From positions 434,001 to 498,000 of the forward strand of contig NZ_CAIWNQ010000003.1 in assembly GCF_903914075.1 (NCBI RefSeq): 64,000 bases of DNA, written 5' to 3'. Shown one piece after another: positions 17,784 to 25,583 of this stretch (the stretch's first letter is position 1; every line of letters begins with the position of its first letter). Below the pieces are notes generated by a model. That model was given only the letters and a program-made list of their open reading frames with translations, had not been told where the DNA came from and did not search any database. The position numbers were made by a program, and so were the translations under genes. This DNA comes from Ruegeria sp. THAF57 (lineage in GTDB: Bacteria; Pseudomonadota; Alphaproteobacteria; Rhodobacterales; Rhodobacteraceae).

Positions 17784-17799
17784 AAATTTGATCAAATTT
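17784..17799. promoter_or_regulatory. Palindromic operator AAATTTGATCAAATTT (copy 1)
   Basis: A perfect 16-bp palindrome immediately upstream of the amidotransferase gene. A second copy, with a perfect 14-bp core, lies ahead of the other ligase gene at 19213-19228. The pairing suggests one regulator for both transcripts, possibly a PuuR-like XRE-cupin protein not encoded in this window. Confidence 0.72.
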
Positions 17800-17834
17800 A
17801 TTCTAGCCGACCGCGCCGGGCCGGGCAAGAGGGG

Positions 17835-19154
17835 TCAGACGGCTTCGACATAACTCAGCCAATGGTCCTCGGGTGGGCGCTCGGCAAAGCGGCGGATTTC
17901 CTGCCGTTTAGTCATCGCCAGAAAGCGGATCAGATCGGCGGGGAAAATCCGCGCGACATAGCTGTCGGATTCAAAGGCGGCAACGGCGGCCTCCCAATCG
18001 CTGGCCAGTTGCGGCAGGCCGTCAATGTCATAGGCGTTGCCGGTGATCGGCGCTGGCGGTTCGGTCGCGTCATCGATCCCGTTCATTGCTGCCCCCAAAA
18101 CGGCGGCCAGCATCAGGTAGGGATTGATGTCCCCACCGGCGACGCGATGCTCAATACGGCGGGCAGCGGGTGGACCGCCGGGAATGCGCAGGGCGGCGGT
18201 GCGGTTCTCAAAGGCCCAGCTTGCACCAGTGGGCGCGTGGGCGCCGGGCACAAGTCGGGTATAAGAATTGCCGTGCGGCGCAAAGATCAGGGTGCTGCCG
18301 GGCATTGCCGCCAGACATCCCGCGATGGCGTGGCGCAACGTATCCGTCCCCTCGGGGCCGCCATTGTCAAAGACGTTCTGGCCGGCCTGATCGACGACCG
18401 AGAAATGCACGTGCATCCCATTGCCTGCATCGTCAGCATAGGGTTTGGACATGAACGTCGCGGTGAACCCGTGTTTGCGCGCCAGCCCGCGTGTCAACAC
18501 CTTGAAAAGCAACGTATCATCAGCGCAGCGCATTGCGTCCTGATGGTTCAGGTTAATCTCGAACTGCCCAACGCCACCTTCGGAAATAGCAGTCTGGGCA
18601 GGAATACCCATCGCGGCGCAGCCATCGTAGAGGTCGGTGAAAAAGGCATCAAACGCATCCATTTCAGCCATGGACAGCACTGCTTCGTCCACCAGCCTAC
18701 GCCCGGTTATCGGGTTCATTGGCGGCAGTGGCTGCGGGCCGGAAGAGTCCAGCAGCGTGAACTCCAATTCGGTCGCGGCGACCACCGACCAGCCGCGCTT
18801 GGCGTAGCGCTTCAATACAGAAGCAAGCGCGTGGCGTGGGTCTCCGGCAAAAGGGGTGCCATGGTCATCATAAAGGCACATCGGCACCAGTGCGGTGTCA
18901 ACATCAAGCCAGGGCATCGGGACGGGGCCGCGCTCGGTCGGCAGCAGCACACCATCGGCATCACCGGATTCAAAGACCAGCGGACTGCCGTCAATATCTA
19001 CACCCCACAAGTCGACGTTCAGGGCCGAAAACGGTATTCGAACAGTCCCCTTGTCCAATTTCTCGGCATATGAGGGAGGCACGCGTTTGCCGCGCAACTG
19101 ACCGTTAAGGTCACAGGCTGCAACGCGAAAACTGTGCAAGGCGCTCAGGTCCAT
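17835..19154 (-). CDS. Second glutamine synthetase-like gamma-glutamylamine ligase
   Basis: A 439-residue paralogue of the ligase at 15737, transcribed towards it as a separate unit. FRVAACDLNGQLRGKRVPPS is the N-terminal beta-grasp. AATELEFTLLD, SEGGVGQFEINLNHQ, MHVHFSVVD and RVAGGDINPYLMLAAVLG are the catalytic motifs. I chose ATG 19154 because GGAG precedes it; ATG 19166 is possible. Two ligases sharing one operator suggest two acceptor amines or two growth conditions. A role in polyamine or other amine use is inferred, not shown. Confidence 0.83.
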   Translation of the reverse strand: MDLSALHSFRVAACDLNGQLRGKRVPPSYAEKLDKGTVRIPFSALNVDLWGVDIDGSPLVFESGDADGVLLPTERGPVPMPWLDVDTALVPMCLYDDHGTPFAGDPRHALASVLKRYAKRGWSVVAATELEFTLLDSSGPQPLPPMNPITGRRLVDEAVLSMAEMDAFDAFFTDLYDGCAAMGIPAQTAISEGGVGQFEINLNHQDAMRCADDTLLFKVLTRGLARKHGFTATFMSKPYADDAGNGMHVHFSVVDQAGQNVFDNGGPEGTDTLRHAIAGCLAAMPGSTLIFAPHGNSYTRLVPGAHAPTGASWAFENRTAALRIPGGPPAARRIEHRVAGGDINPYLMLAAVLGAAMNGIDDATEPPAPITGNAYDIDGLPQLASDWEAAVAAFESDSYVARIFPADLIRFLAMTKRQEIRRFAERPPEDHWLSYVEAV

Positions 19155-19212
19155 CGGGGTCTCCATCACTCTGGTTCCCCGAGGTGTAGTCGACGCAAAG
19201 CGTCTTGTCACG

Positions 19213-19228
19213 AAATTTGATCAAATTA
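19213..19228. promoter_or_regulatory. Palindromic operator AAATTTGATCAAATTA (copy 2)
   Basis: The inner 14 bases (19214-19227) are a perfect palindrome identical to the site at 17784. It lies 58 bases upstream of the second ligase start and touches the terminator at 19228. Confidence 0.7.
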
Positions 19229-19260
19229 ACCCCGCGCCGAGAGGAGAAGGCGCGGGGTTT
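19228..19260 (-). terminator. Hairpin terminator after the molybdenum subunit gene
   Basis: AACCCCGCGCC (19228-19238) and GGCGCGGGGTT (19249-19259) form an 11-bp stem with a 10-base loop. It ends the minus-strand oxidoreductase transcript. On that strand the tail is AATTTG rather than a pure T run, because it merges into the neighbouring operator. Confidence 0.7.
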
Positions 19261-19264
19261 GGCG

Positions 19265-21451
19265 TCAAACGAAGTTGATGCCGTTTTCAGCCATCGGATG
19301 CGAGGCCACAAGGGTACCCGTCATCGCGTGGATGGCATTGGCCAGCGCCGGTGCCGAAGGCGGCGTTCCGGGCTCACCGACACCTGTCGGTGCCTCCGCC
19401 GAGGGGACGATGTGCACGTCGATGGCAGCGATGTCGCCGATGCGCAGCGGTTCGTAATCCGGGAAGTTGGATTGATCGACTGCCCCGCTTGTCAGCGTGA
19501 TCTGATCGCGCATGACATGGCCGATGCCATAACCGATGCCGCCCTCCATCTGCGCCTTAACCACATCGGGGTTCACGGCGATGCCGCAATCGACGGCGCA
19601 GGTGACCTTTTCGATCTTGATGCCGTTTTCCGCATCGCCCGAGATTTCAACAACCTCAGCCGCATAAGACCCAAAGGACTTATGCACCGCGATCCCTTGC
19701 GAACGGCCAGCAGGCGCATTGCCCCAGCCCGCCTTTTCCACGGCAAGTTTCAGAACGGCAGCTTTGCGCTGCTGGTCGGGGTTGGCGCTGTCGGACAGGT
19801 GGGCCAGACGGAACTCGACCGGATCACGGCCCGCAGCCTCAGCGACCAGGTCCATCATGGTCTCCATCGTATAGGCCGTATGGGTATGCCCCACCGAGCG
19901 CCACCACAGAACAGTGGTCGCCTTGGGTGTGTCGGTCAGGCCAAGTGCCATACCTGGGATGGCATACGGGCTGTCGGCCACACCTTCGACCGAGCTGTGA
20001 TCGACACCGTCATGGACTAGAACTGCCTCAAACGCGGTACCTTTGATCACCGATTGCCCGGCGATCTGGTGCTGCCAGCCGACGATGTTGCCGTCAGCAT
20101 CCAGACCCACGCGGACCTTGTGGCCGAAAGCGGGGCGGTAATATCCGCTGCGGATGTCATCCTCGCGTGTCCAGACCAGTTTCACCGGGCGCGAGCGATC
20201 GGTGACCACAAAGGCCAGCGCTGCTTCGACCTGATAATCTGCATCGGGGGTGGCACGGCGGCCAAATGATCCCCCGGCCAGCATGGTCTTGATGTGGATT
20301 TTCTCAGGCGGCAATTGGAAGATTTGCTGATAGGCCATATGCGGACCGGTTGGCATCTGCGCACCGTCATGCAGGACAATATCGCCCTCAGCGGTTTGTT
20401 CGATGGTGCAGTTCAACGGCTCCATTGGCGCGTGGGCCAGCAGCGGGAAGTAGAAGGTCTTTTCGACCACCTTATCCGCCCCGTCGATGGCCGCCGAAAC
20501 CGCCGCCACGTCTGCCTTGTTCACGTTGTACGTGGGCTCAGATTCCAGTGCGGCCATGATCTCGGCCTTGATCTGATCCGAGTCGCGGGTCTCTCCACCC
20601 GACATGTCCCATTCGACTTCAAGCGCGTCGCGCGCTTGAATGGCGGCCCATGTGTCTTCGGCATAGACCGCAACACCAGCCTGATTGGGAAGGATGGCAG
20701 CGTTGATATAGCCTTTGACCTCTTTCGACGCGCTGTCGTCAAAGCCTTTGGCGATACCGCCCTTGGATTCGGGGCGCTTGATCATCGCGACCATCTGGTT
20801 GGGCACATGCACATCCATCGCATACATGGCCTGACCGTTGCCCTTGATGGCCGAGTCCTTACGGCGCACGGATTCGTTGCCGATTAGACGGAACTCGGAC
20901 GGGTCTTTCAGGCGCGGCTCGGCGGGGGCCTCAAGCTGCGACGCCGCAGCAACGAATTCCGCGATCGGGGCAGATTTGTCACCTGCCTTTACGATGCCTG
21001 CCTCGATGGTGATGCCCGATGCGTCCACGCTCCAACTTTGGGCGGCAGCGTTGATCAGCATCTCGCGCGCGGCGGCACCGGCCTGACGGTATTGCAGCCA
21101 GGAATTCGCCATCGCGGTCGATCCGCCTGTGCCTTGGAATGGACCGAACAGCAGGTTGTTATAGACGTTGGGATCAGAGGGCGCGAATTCGTATTCGATC
21201 TGATCCATGGTCAGGCCGATTTCCTCGGCGATCAGCGTTGGTAGACCCGTGGCCGGGCCCTGACCCTTTTCAAAGTGTTTGACGATGGCGGTCACGGTAC
21301 CGTCGGCGTCGATCTTTACGAACGGGTTGAACTGCGTGGTCTCGGACGAGGCTGCCGCCAGCGCGCCATCGGGGCGTGCGCCGACCAGCAGCACGGCACC
21401 GGCCGCAGCGGCGCCTTTCAGAAATCCACGGCGTGAGGTGTTGATGGTCAT
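19265..21451 (-). CDS. Xanthine dehydrogenase-family molybdopterin subunit, Tat-exported
   Basis: A 728-residue large subunit of the IorB/aldehyde-oxidase type. The N-terminus MTINTSRRGFLKGAAAAGAV is a twin-arginine signal, so the holoenzyme should be periplasmic. HAPMEPLNCTIEQ and GGSFGRRATPDADYQVEAA are the molybdopterin-binding stretches, and GVGEPGTPPSAPALANAI near the end carries the catalytic Glu. It follows the 2Fe-2S subunit by 3 bases. The family hydroxylates aldehydes or N-heterocycles with water as oxygen donor; the substrate is unknown. No cytochrome subunit or maturation factor is adjacent. Confidence 0.9.
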   Translation of the reverse strand: MTINTSRRGFLKGAAAAGAVLLVGARPDGALAAASSETTQFNPFVKIDADGTVTAIVKHFEKGQGPATGLPTLIAEEIGLTMDQIEYEFAPSDPNVYNNLLFGPFQGTGGSTAMANSWLQYRQAGAAAREMLINAAAQSWSVDASGITIEAGIVKAGDKSAPIAEFVAAASQLEAPAEPRLKDPSEFRLIGNESVRRKDSAIKGNGQAMYAMDVHVPNQMVAMIKRPESKGGIAKGFDDSASKEVKGYINAAILPNQAGVAVYAEDTWAAIQARDALEVEWDMSGGETRDSDQIKAEIMAALESEPTYNVNKADVAAVSAAIDGADKVVEKTFYFPLLAHAPMEPLNCTIEQTAEGDIVLHDGAQMPTGPHMAYQQIFQLPPEKIHIKTMLAGGSFGRRATPDADYQVEAALAFVVTDRSRPVKLVWTREDDIRSGYYRPAFGHKVRVGLDADGNIVGWQHQIAGQSVIKGTAFEAVLVHDGVDHSSVEGVADSPYAIPGMALGLTDTPKATTVLWWRSVGHTHTAYTMETMMDLVAEAAGRDPVEFRLAHLSDSANPDQQRKAAVLKLAVEKAGWGNAPAGRSQGIAVHKSFGSYAAEVVEISGDAENGIKIEKVTCAVDCGIAVNPDVVKAQMEGGIGYGIGHVMRDQITLTSGAVDQSNFPDYEPLRIGDIAAIDVHIVPSAEAPTGVGEPGTPPSAPALANAIHAMTGTLVASHPMAENGINFV

Positions 21452-21454
21452 TGA

Positions 21455-21919
21455 TCAGGCCTCCAGAATCTCGGACGCGCGCTGGATTCCGGCGCGGATA
21501 CGTTGATAGGTGGCGCAACGGCAGGCGTTGCCGGACATGTATTCGTCGATCTCTTCGACCGACGGTTTTGAGTTCTCGGACAGGAGCCCGACTGCGGACA
21601 TCACCTGACCAGATTGGCAATAGCCGCACTGAACCACGTCCAGTTCGACCCATGCCTGTTGCACGGCAGCGCCAATCTTGTCATCGCCCACGGCTTCGAT
21701 CGTGGTGATCTCGGCATCTTCGACGTCTTCGATATATGTCTGGCAAGAGCGCACAGGCTCGCCATTCAGATGCACGGTGCAGGCGCCGCACGACGCAACG
21801 CCGCAGCCGAATTTGGTTCCGGTCAGCTTAAGTTCATCCCGGATCACCCACAGTAGGGGCGTGCCGGGTTCGGCGTCGACCGTGTGGGTCTGGCCGTTCA
21901 ATTTCAAGGTCAATGACAT
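21455..21919 (-). CDS. 2Fe-2S subunit of molybdenum oxidoreductase
   Basis: A 154-residue small subunit (IorA/CoxS type). FGCGVASCGACTVHLNG with a nearby Cys forms the plant-type 2Fe-2S site. CGYCQSGQVMSAVGLL and GNACRCATYQRI form the second, all-helical cluster. The length is typical. It is the promoter-proximal gene and passes electrons from the molybdenum subunit encoded next. It lacks its own Tat signal and is presumably carried out with the large subunit. The divergent TetR gene and the operators at 21957-22015 control it. Confidence 0.92.
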   Translation of the reverse strand: MSLTLKLNGQTHTVDAEPGTPLLWVIRDELKLTGTKFGCGVASCGACTVHLNGEPVRSCQTYIEDVEDAEITTIEAVGDDKIGAAVQQAWVELDVVQCGYCQSGQVMSAVGLLSENSKPSVEEIDEYMSGNACRCATYQRIRAGIQRASEILEA

Positions 21920-21956
21920 GAGGGGGATTCTCCATGTTGGGCTGGTTACCCGAGTC

Positions 21957-22015
21957 GGTAAACTGACGGGTTTACCGTATGCGACAAATTCTACTCTGTA
22001 AACCCATCAGTTTAC
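21957..22015. promoter_or_regulatory. Pair of TetR-type operators between iorA-like and tetR genes
   Basis: GTAAACTGACGGGTTTAC (21958-21975) and GTAAACCCATCAGTTTAC (21998-22015) are each imperfect inverted repeats with GTAAAC/GTTTAC arms. The second equals the reverse complement of the first at 17 of 18 bases. They are 40 bases apart and sit in the divergent promoter region. Confidence 0.85.
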
Positions 22016-22060
22016 GTAGGGTTTGACCTCAATCTGTCAATGGGACTATAGCTATGAAAT

Positions 22061-22663
22061 ATGAATGACGTCAGCGCGCCGAATGCGGCCAAACATGCTC
22101 AGATCATCGAAGCAGCGGTTTGCGAGTTTCAGGACAAGGGATTTGCGGCGGCCAGCATGGATCGTATTTCCCTGCGGGCCGAAGTCTCTAAGCGCACGTT
22201 GTACAAGTACTTCGAAAGCAAGGAAAATCTGTTTCGTTCCATCGTGTTAGAGCTATCCAACAGGTTCGCCGGAGTGCAGGATATCCGCTATCAGAAAGGC
22301 CGCGATATCCGAGAGCAATTGACTGAGCTGGCATGGGCCGAAGGGCGTATTCTGATGTTGCCCGAGGTGATGGCCATGTCGCGGATGGTGATCAGCGAAA
22401 CCTTGCGCAACCCGGATTTGGCGGCCGCGGCACAGGGCAAGCTGGACAAGACCGCGATTTTCGCCGCCATGCTGCAAGACGCCGCAGATGATGGGCAATT
22501 GCGGATTGAGGAACCTCAGGCCGCAGGGCAGGAGTTCATCGGCCTCATCAAAGCCAAGGCGTTTTGGCCGATTATTTTTTCCGGTGACGTTCTGAGCAAG
22601 GACGAGATGGAGGCCACCATCAACAGCAGCGTTGACATGATCCTTAGCCGTTACGGGGTTTGA
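22061..22663 (+). CDS. TetR/AcrR-family repressor
   Basis: A 200-residue TetR-family regulator. The N-terminal HTH reads FAAASMDRISLRAEVSKRTL followed by YKYFESKENLF, and the C-terminal ligand domain resembles the AefR/TetR_C group. It starts at ATG 22061. It is divergent from the molybdenum oxidoreductase genes and shares their operator-rich intergenic region, so it probably represses both them and itself, with a substrate or toxic precursor as inducer. The stop is at 22661-22663, shortly before the dusA remnant. Confidence 0.9.
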   Translation: MNDVSAPNAAKHAQIIEAAVCEFQDKGFAAASMDRISLRAEVSKRTLYKYFESKENLFRSIVLELSNRFAGVQDIRYQKGRDIREQLTELAWAEGRILMLPEVMAMSRMVISETLRNPDLAAAAQGKLDKTAIFAAMLQDAADDGQLRIEEPQAAGQEFIGLIKAKAFWPIIFSGDVLSKDEMEATINSSVDMILSRYGV

Positions 22664-22819
22664 TCGTTTCGATGCCTCAACCGGCTGCCCCGCCGGAGAG
22701 CGTGCCGAGCATTTACCCGGCTTTTGTTATTCCGTGTGGCGTTTGATCCCGAAACAGTGGTAGACGGCAAGCTTGGAAACGGATCGTCTTGTTCAGGTTC
22801 GTGGCGAAAGTCGGGAAAG

Positions 22820-22930
22820 ATGTCGGACGTAACAAAGACCCAAAAGCCTTCGCAAGCTGAGATCTGGCGCGCGGCGCGCCTATCGGTTGCGCCGATGATG
22901 GACTGGACCGACGTAAAAGTATTTTATTAA
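22820..22930 (+). pseudogene. dusA: Original 5' end of dusA, cut by island insertion
   Basis: From ATG 22820 the frame reads the native DusA N-terminus, about 20 leader residues and then LSVAPMMDWTD. After codon 31 it runs into unrelated AT-rich DNA and stops at TAA 22928 (VKVFY). The lost remainder, RHCRYLHRML onward, continues in the complete gene at 42356-43360. The promoter and leader of the ancestral dusA are therefore stranded here, 19.5 kb from the body of the gene. Confidence 0.9.
22881..22911 (+). repeat. Left attachment repeat (attL) in dusA
   Basis: This 31-base segment matches 42387-42417 at 29 positions; the last 17 bases, ATGATGGACTGGACCGA, are exact. It encodes LSVAPMMDWTD of DusA in both places. 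Such dusA-internal repeats are the known attachment sites of the DusA integrase family. Confidence 0.9.
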
Positions 22931-22969
22931 TATTTTATAATGTTTTAGGTTCTTTAGTTTTGCTCAAGT

Positions 22970-23339
22970 TTGCAGTTTTGTTTGCAATCCCACATAGTCT
23001 CGGCAGACAGTCCGCCTTTGGGGACTGATGTTGTGTCCATACCAGCCGGGGTGCTGCAAATCTCCGCGAAAGCCGTCTTCGAACATCTGACCCCGGGAAA
23101 CGCCGGCGCTGAGATGGGCAGGGTCTGTGACCGGCTGCGCACCAAATGTGGGTGGTCGAATGCGGACCTGAAAAAAGCTCATGGAACTGGTCCGCAACGA
23201 AATGATCACAGATGGTGAGACGCGCCTCTGGATCGCGGTGCTGAAACAAGCAGCTATCGATGCCCAATCGAAATCTTCCGTAAAGATCCTCGAAAGAGAC
23301 AGAGCACACAGGTTCCTGGTGTCGAACGACAGCGTCTAA
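22970..23339 (+). pseudogene. Frameshifted small hypothetical gene
   Basis: Two overlapping plus frames read as one protein if the A6 run at 23171-23176 is corrected. The first part has KAVFEHLTPGNAGAEMGRVC and GWSNADLKK. The second continues LMELVRNEMITDGETRLWIA and ends at TAA 23337. Alone, the second half is a 52-codon frame from ATG 23181. No domain is recognised. The mixture of Leu/Arg-rich helices suggests a small island protein. Loss of frame fits the decayed left end. Confidence 0.45.
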
Positions 23340-23422
23340 GTTGCCGCGCTCGTCAGCGTCGATCCTGATGCCTAGAAGGCGTCTGTAAGCGTCGTCGGGG
23401 GGCAGTGGGATGGTTCAGAAGG

Positions 23423-23959
23423 TCACGTGTCGTAGACCTTCATTCGACCCTGCTGCCGAGCAGACGCGCGCCACAGCCTCTTTCGCACTCCTTCCGGCTC
23501 GAGGTGCTTGTACTTTCCGCCGGAGAATTTCGGCCAGTCCAGAGCAAGACCCTGGCGTACAAGTTCTGCGGCAATGTCAGTTCCGTCTGGCAAGAAACAC
23601 TCAGCAACCAGCCTGTCGTAAGAAAGGTCTTCCCCCAACACGGCCGTCACGACCTTGCCCTTGCACATCCGAACAACAGCGTATTTCGATTTTTTCCCCC
23701 AAGGATGCTCCAGCTCCGGCGCATCGATGCCAGCGATCCTTATCTTGGTCTTAGAGATGACAATCGTGTCGCCGTCGATCACATAGCATTTTCCAGTGAT
23801 GGTTCTGAGGGTCGGCTTTGGATCGGGGCGCTCCGGGGCAGGGGCCCGCCAAGGCGAATGGTCAGGCGTTTTCCAGCGCGGTACATGCGCTCGCGTTGAC
23901 TGCCTCGCGTTGCCTTGTCGCCGGGACCCAACGAGAACCCGCATAATGAGCTTAAACAT
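23423..23959 (-). CDS. SNase-like (thermonuclease) protein
   Basis: A 178-residue protein. A basic N-terminus of about 50 residues is followed by a staphylococcal-nuclease domain: KCYVIDGDTIVISKTKIRIAG then IDAPELEHP, with the catalytic Arg expected around YDRLVAECFLPDG and the C-terminal ARQGLALDW-type strand seen as VRQGLALDW. The family cleaves DNA or RNA with Ca2+. ATG 23959 is preceded by AGAGGG. No clear signal peptide is seen, though the first 12 residues are moderately hydrophobic. It sits among decayed island genes on the left edge and looks intact. Confidence 0.75.
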   Translation of the reverse strand: MFKLIMRVLVGSRRQGNARQSTRAHVPRWKTPDHSPWRAPAPERPDPKPTLRTITGKCYVIDGDTIVISKTKIRIAGIDAPELEHPWGKKSKYAVVRMCKGKVVTAVLGEDLSYDRLVAECFLPDGTDIAAELVRQGLALDWPKFSGGKYKHLEPEGVRKRLWRASARQQGRMKVYDT

Positions 23960-24450
23960 CGATAACCCTCTTCAGCGTTAGTCGTTCGGGAGCAATGCAA
24001 ATCCGCTTTCAAGTGAGTAGGCAGGCGAACCTGCATCGCTCCCTAGCCAAGCCGTCTTCCCCTCGCGGTGAAGTGTACGCACGCGAAACGGCAGGGCTTG
24101 CGGGGCATCTGTCATGATTTTCGCGCGGAGGCTTTCGAGTTCCCGCCAAAGTCATTTTTGATCCGGCCAGAACAGACCTCACGTCAGCATTGACGTATCT
24201 CCACAAGAATTTGGCAGGAAAACAAATGCAACATTCACATTTTTGTATATCTCCGCAGCAAGCCTTGCAGACTTGTTTCAGAGTGGATTTTGTAATGAGG
24301 GGGTACGCTGCGAGGCCCAGAGGTGAGCGCGCTGCCTTTCTCCGCGTCGGCACGCGCGCTCCCTCTACAGTCATAAGTGCTTTTGGCCTGAGACCCTACC
24401 TCAGAACTTCCTCGGCTGCTGGATCACGTTTTCAATGATCCCTGCACCGG
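23960..24450. other. Island stretch with no supportable gene
   Basis: Open frames exist on the minus strand (up to about 120 codons at 24009-24374), but their Cys- and Arg-rich content has no domain or codon pattern that persuades me. The segment around 24180-24300 is AT-richer than its surroundings. It separates the nuclease gene from the short-gene chain at 24451-25573. Confidence 0.4.
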
Positions 24451-24795
24451 CTAGGCTGCGTGCGCCGCATTGGCGATACGATCTGAAGTGGCCTCATCTA
24501 CGGCCAGAGCGACGCGCCCTGCGCCATAATAGGCGGCACGGAAGCCTCTTGTGGCGGCATCATGGGTCTTTCCATGGGGGGGAACCTTCCCTGCCACACT
24601 CGGACGGGCTACAGGAGTCGCTGAGGGCGGCATTTGCGGCTTCGATGCGTTGACTTGACTCCACGCTCTTCGGAATTCAGGCGTCCCTTGGCCCTCTTGA
24701 GCGAGCCTGATGATCCACCGCTTCGCGTGAACTTGCTATTTTCCATAGAGCGGCCCTTTCGTGCCAGGAGTCCCGGAGAAAGCATCCTGCGTCAT
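24451..24795 (-). pseudogene. Last gene of the short-gene chain, in-frame TAG at codon 20
   Basis: From ATG 24795 the frame encodes MTQDAFSGTPGTKGPLYGK and then TAG (24738-24736). Beyond it the same frame stays open for about 94 codons to TAG at 24451: VHAKRWIIRLAQEGQGTPEF, a Pro/Ala-rich middle, then FRAAYYGAGRVALAVDEATS and a final ANAAHAA. The long open frame after the stop is what a single C-to-T nonsense change (CAG to TAG) would leave. Its ATG overlaps the previous stop. No family is recognised. Readthrough is conceivable, but a pseudogene is more likely. Confidence 0.5.
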
Positions 24796-24932
24796 GGCAG
24801 TGCCCTGAGCGGCTTCCCGTTCGGATCGGCCGGATAGGGCTCCGGTGCGCCCGTCCGCCAGGGCGCACGGCCTGCGCCGCGTTGGTTCCTGAGGCTACCG
24901 CTCATCCCACCGGGGTTTGAGAACGGCTTCAT
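24792..24932 (-). CDS. 46-residue basic Gly/Pro/Arg-rich protein in short-gene chain
   Basis: ATG 24932 overlaps the stop of the preceding gene (ATGA), and its own TGA overlaps the next ATG. The product opens MKPFSNPGGMSGSLRNQRGA and ends PNGKPLRALP. It has no domain and no membrane segment and is strongly basic. Support comes from the two perfect ATGA couplings rather than from homology, so I cannot assign a function. Confidence 0.5.
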   Translation of the reverse strand: MKPFSNPGGMSGSLRNQRGAGRAPWRTGAPEPYPADPNGKPLRALP

Positions 24933-25171
24933 TTGTCTTTCTTCCGATTGCGGCGTGGGCGCGGAGGCTCTTCTTCCGCCATCATGGCGCGGATGTCGTC
25001 TTCGCTGATGCTCGGACCTTTGTAGGTGTGGCTGATTACCGTGGTTATGCTTGCATTGACGTTCTCATCTTCCGGGTCGCACTGCTGTGAAATGTTCGGG
25101 CCGCGCGGCTCAGTCAGGCTGCTGCCGCGCAGCGACCCTGTCTTGCCGTCTTAGTTTTCGAACTTATTCAT
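24929..25171 (-). pseudogene. 80-codon gene in short-gene chain, in-frame TAA at codon 7
   Basis: ATG 25171 (overlapping the previous TGA) is preceded by GGAGG at good spacing and reads MNKFEN followed by TAA. The same frame then stays open to 24929: an acidic region CDPEDENVNASITTV, SHTYKGPSISEDDIRAMMAEE, and a basic tail RPRRNRKKDK. The clear domain-like order and retained frame after the stop suggest a recent nonsense change. A late internal start would drop at most the first 30 residues. The function is not recognised. Confidence 0.5.
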
Positions 25172-25473
25172 GTCGGTCTTGCCTCCATTCTATTTTGACT
25201 AACGAAACGTGCAGCCTGTGCAGGGCGCATCCAGAGCCGGTTCGGCGGGCTGACGCGGTAGGTCGGCGTGCCATCCTTGCTCAGATAGTGCAGCGCCTTG
25301 CGAACGTTTCTGGCGACGGACGGAGGCGCGCAATGGGTGATTGCCACACCCCAGGACACGATCGGTTTCAAATCTGCTACGGCAGCGATCAGATCGTTCG
25401 TCGCCATTGGGCGTCCTGCTGCCTCAAGAGCAGTAAGGAGCCTGCGCTGCAGCTCACCGTGTCCGCGGCTCAT
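25168..25473 (-). CDS. 101-residue hypothetical protein with winged-helix look
   Basis: Starts at ATG 25473 behind GAGGT and ends 25168, overlapping the next start. It reads LQRRLLTALEAAGRPMATND, then VARNVRKALHYLSKDGTPTY and RVSPPNRLWMRPAQAARFV. The repeated short helices and the Gly-rich turn before a Tyr-Arg strand resemble a small winged-helix DNA-binding fold (a HARE-HTH or MarR-like shape), but I do not recognise the family. It is intact and is the best-formed member of the short-gene chain. Confidence 0.55.
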   Translation of the reverse strand: MSRGHGELQRRLLTALEAAGRPMATNDLIAAVADLKPIVSWGVAITHCAPPSVARNVRKALHYLSKDGTPTYRVSPPNRLWMRPAQAARFVSQNRMEARPT

Positions 25474-25573
25474 CGAGGTCTACCTCATCTGCGCTGTCAT
25501 CCTCAGACACTGGCGCATCGACGTCTTCGTCCGCTCCCAGAGCCGTGGTTCGACGCGAGGCCCTCCCCATCAT
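25454..25573 (-). CDS. 39-residue acidic peptide, first gene of short-gene chain
   Basis: ATG 25573 (or 25570) opens MMGRASRRTTALGADEDVDA and the product ends in a very acidic stretch (SEDDSADEVDLDEP). Its 3' end overlaps the start of the winged-helix-like gene by 20 bases, which matches the tight packing downstream. No homology or strong ribosome binding site is seen, so confidence is low. Confidence 0.4.
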   Translation of the reverse strand: MMGRASRRTTALGADEDVDAPVSEDDSADEVDLDEPRTR

Positions 25574-25583
25574 TGTCACTTAG

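Noticed and set aside
17712..19073. 453-codon plus frame
   Set aside because: Lies wholly antisense to the second glutamine synthetase-like gene, which has full motifs; the plus frame has none.
24009..24374. 121-codon minus frame in the island
   Set aside because: Cys-rich and Arg-rich without motif or ribosome binding site; not linked to the short-gene chain by overlap.
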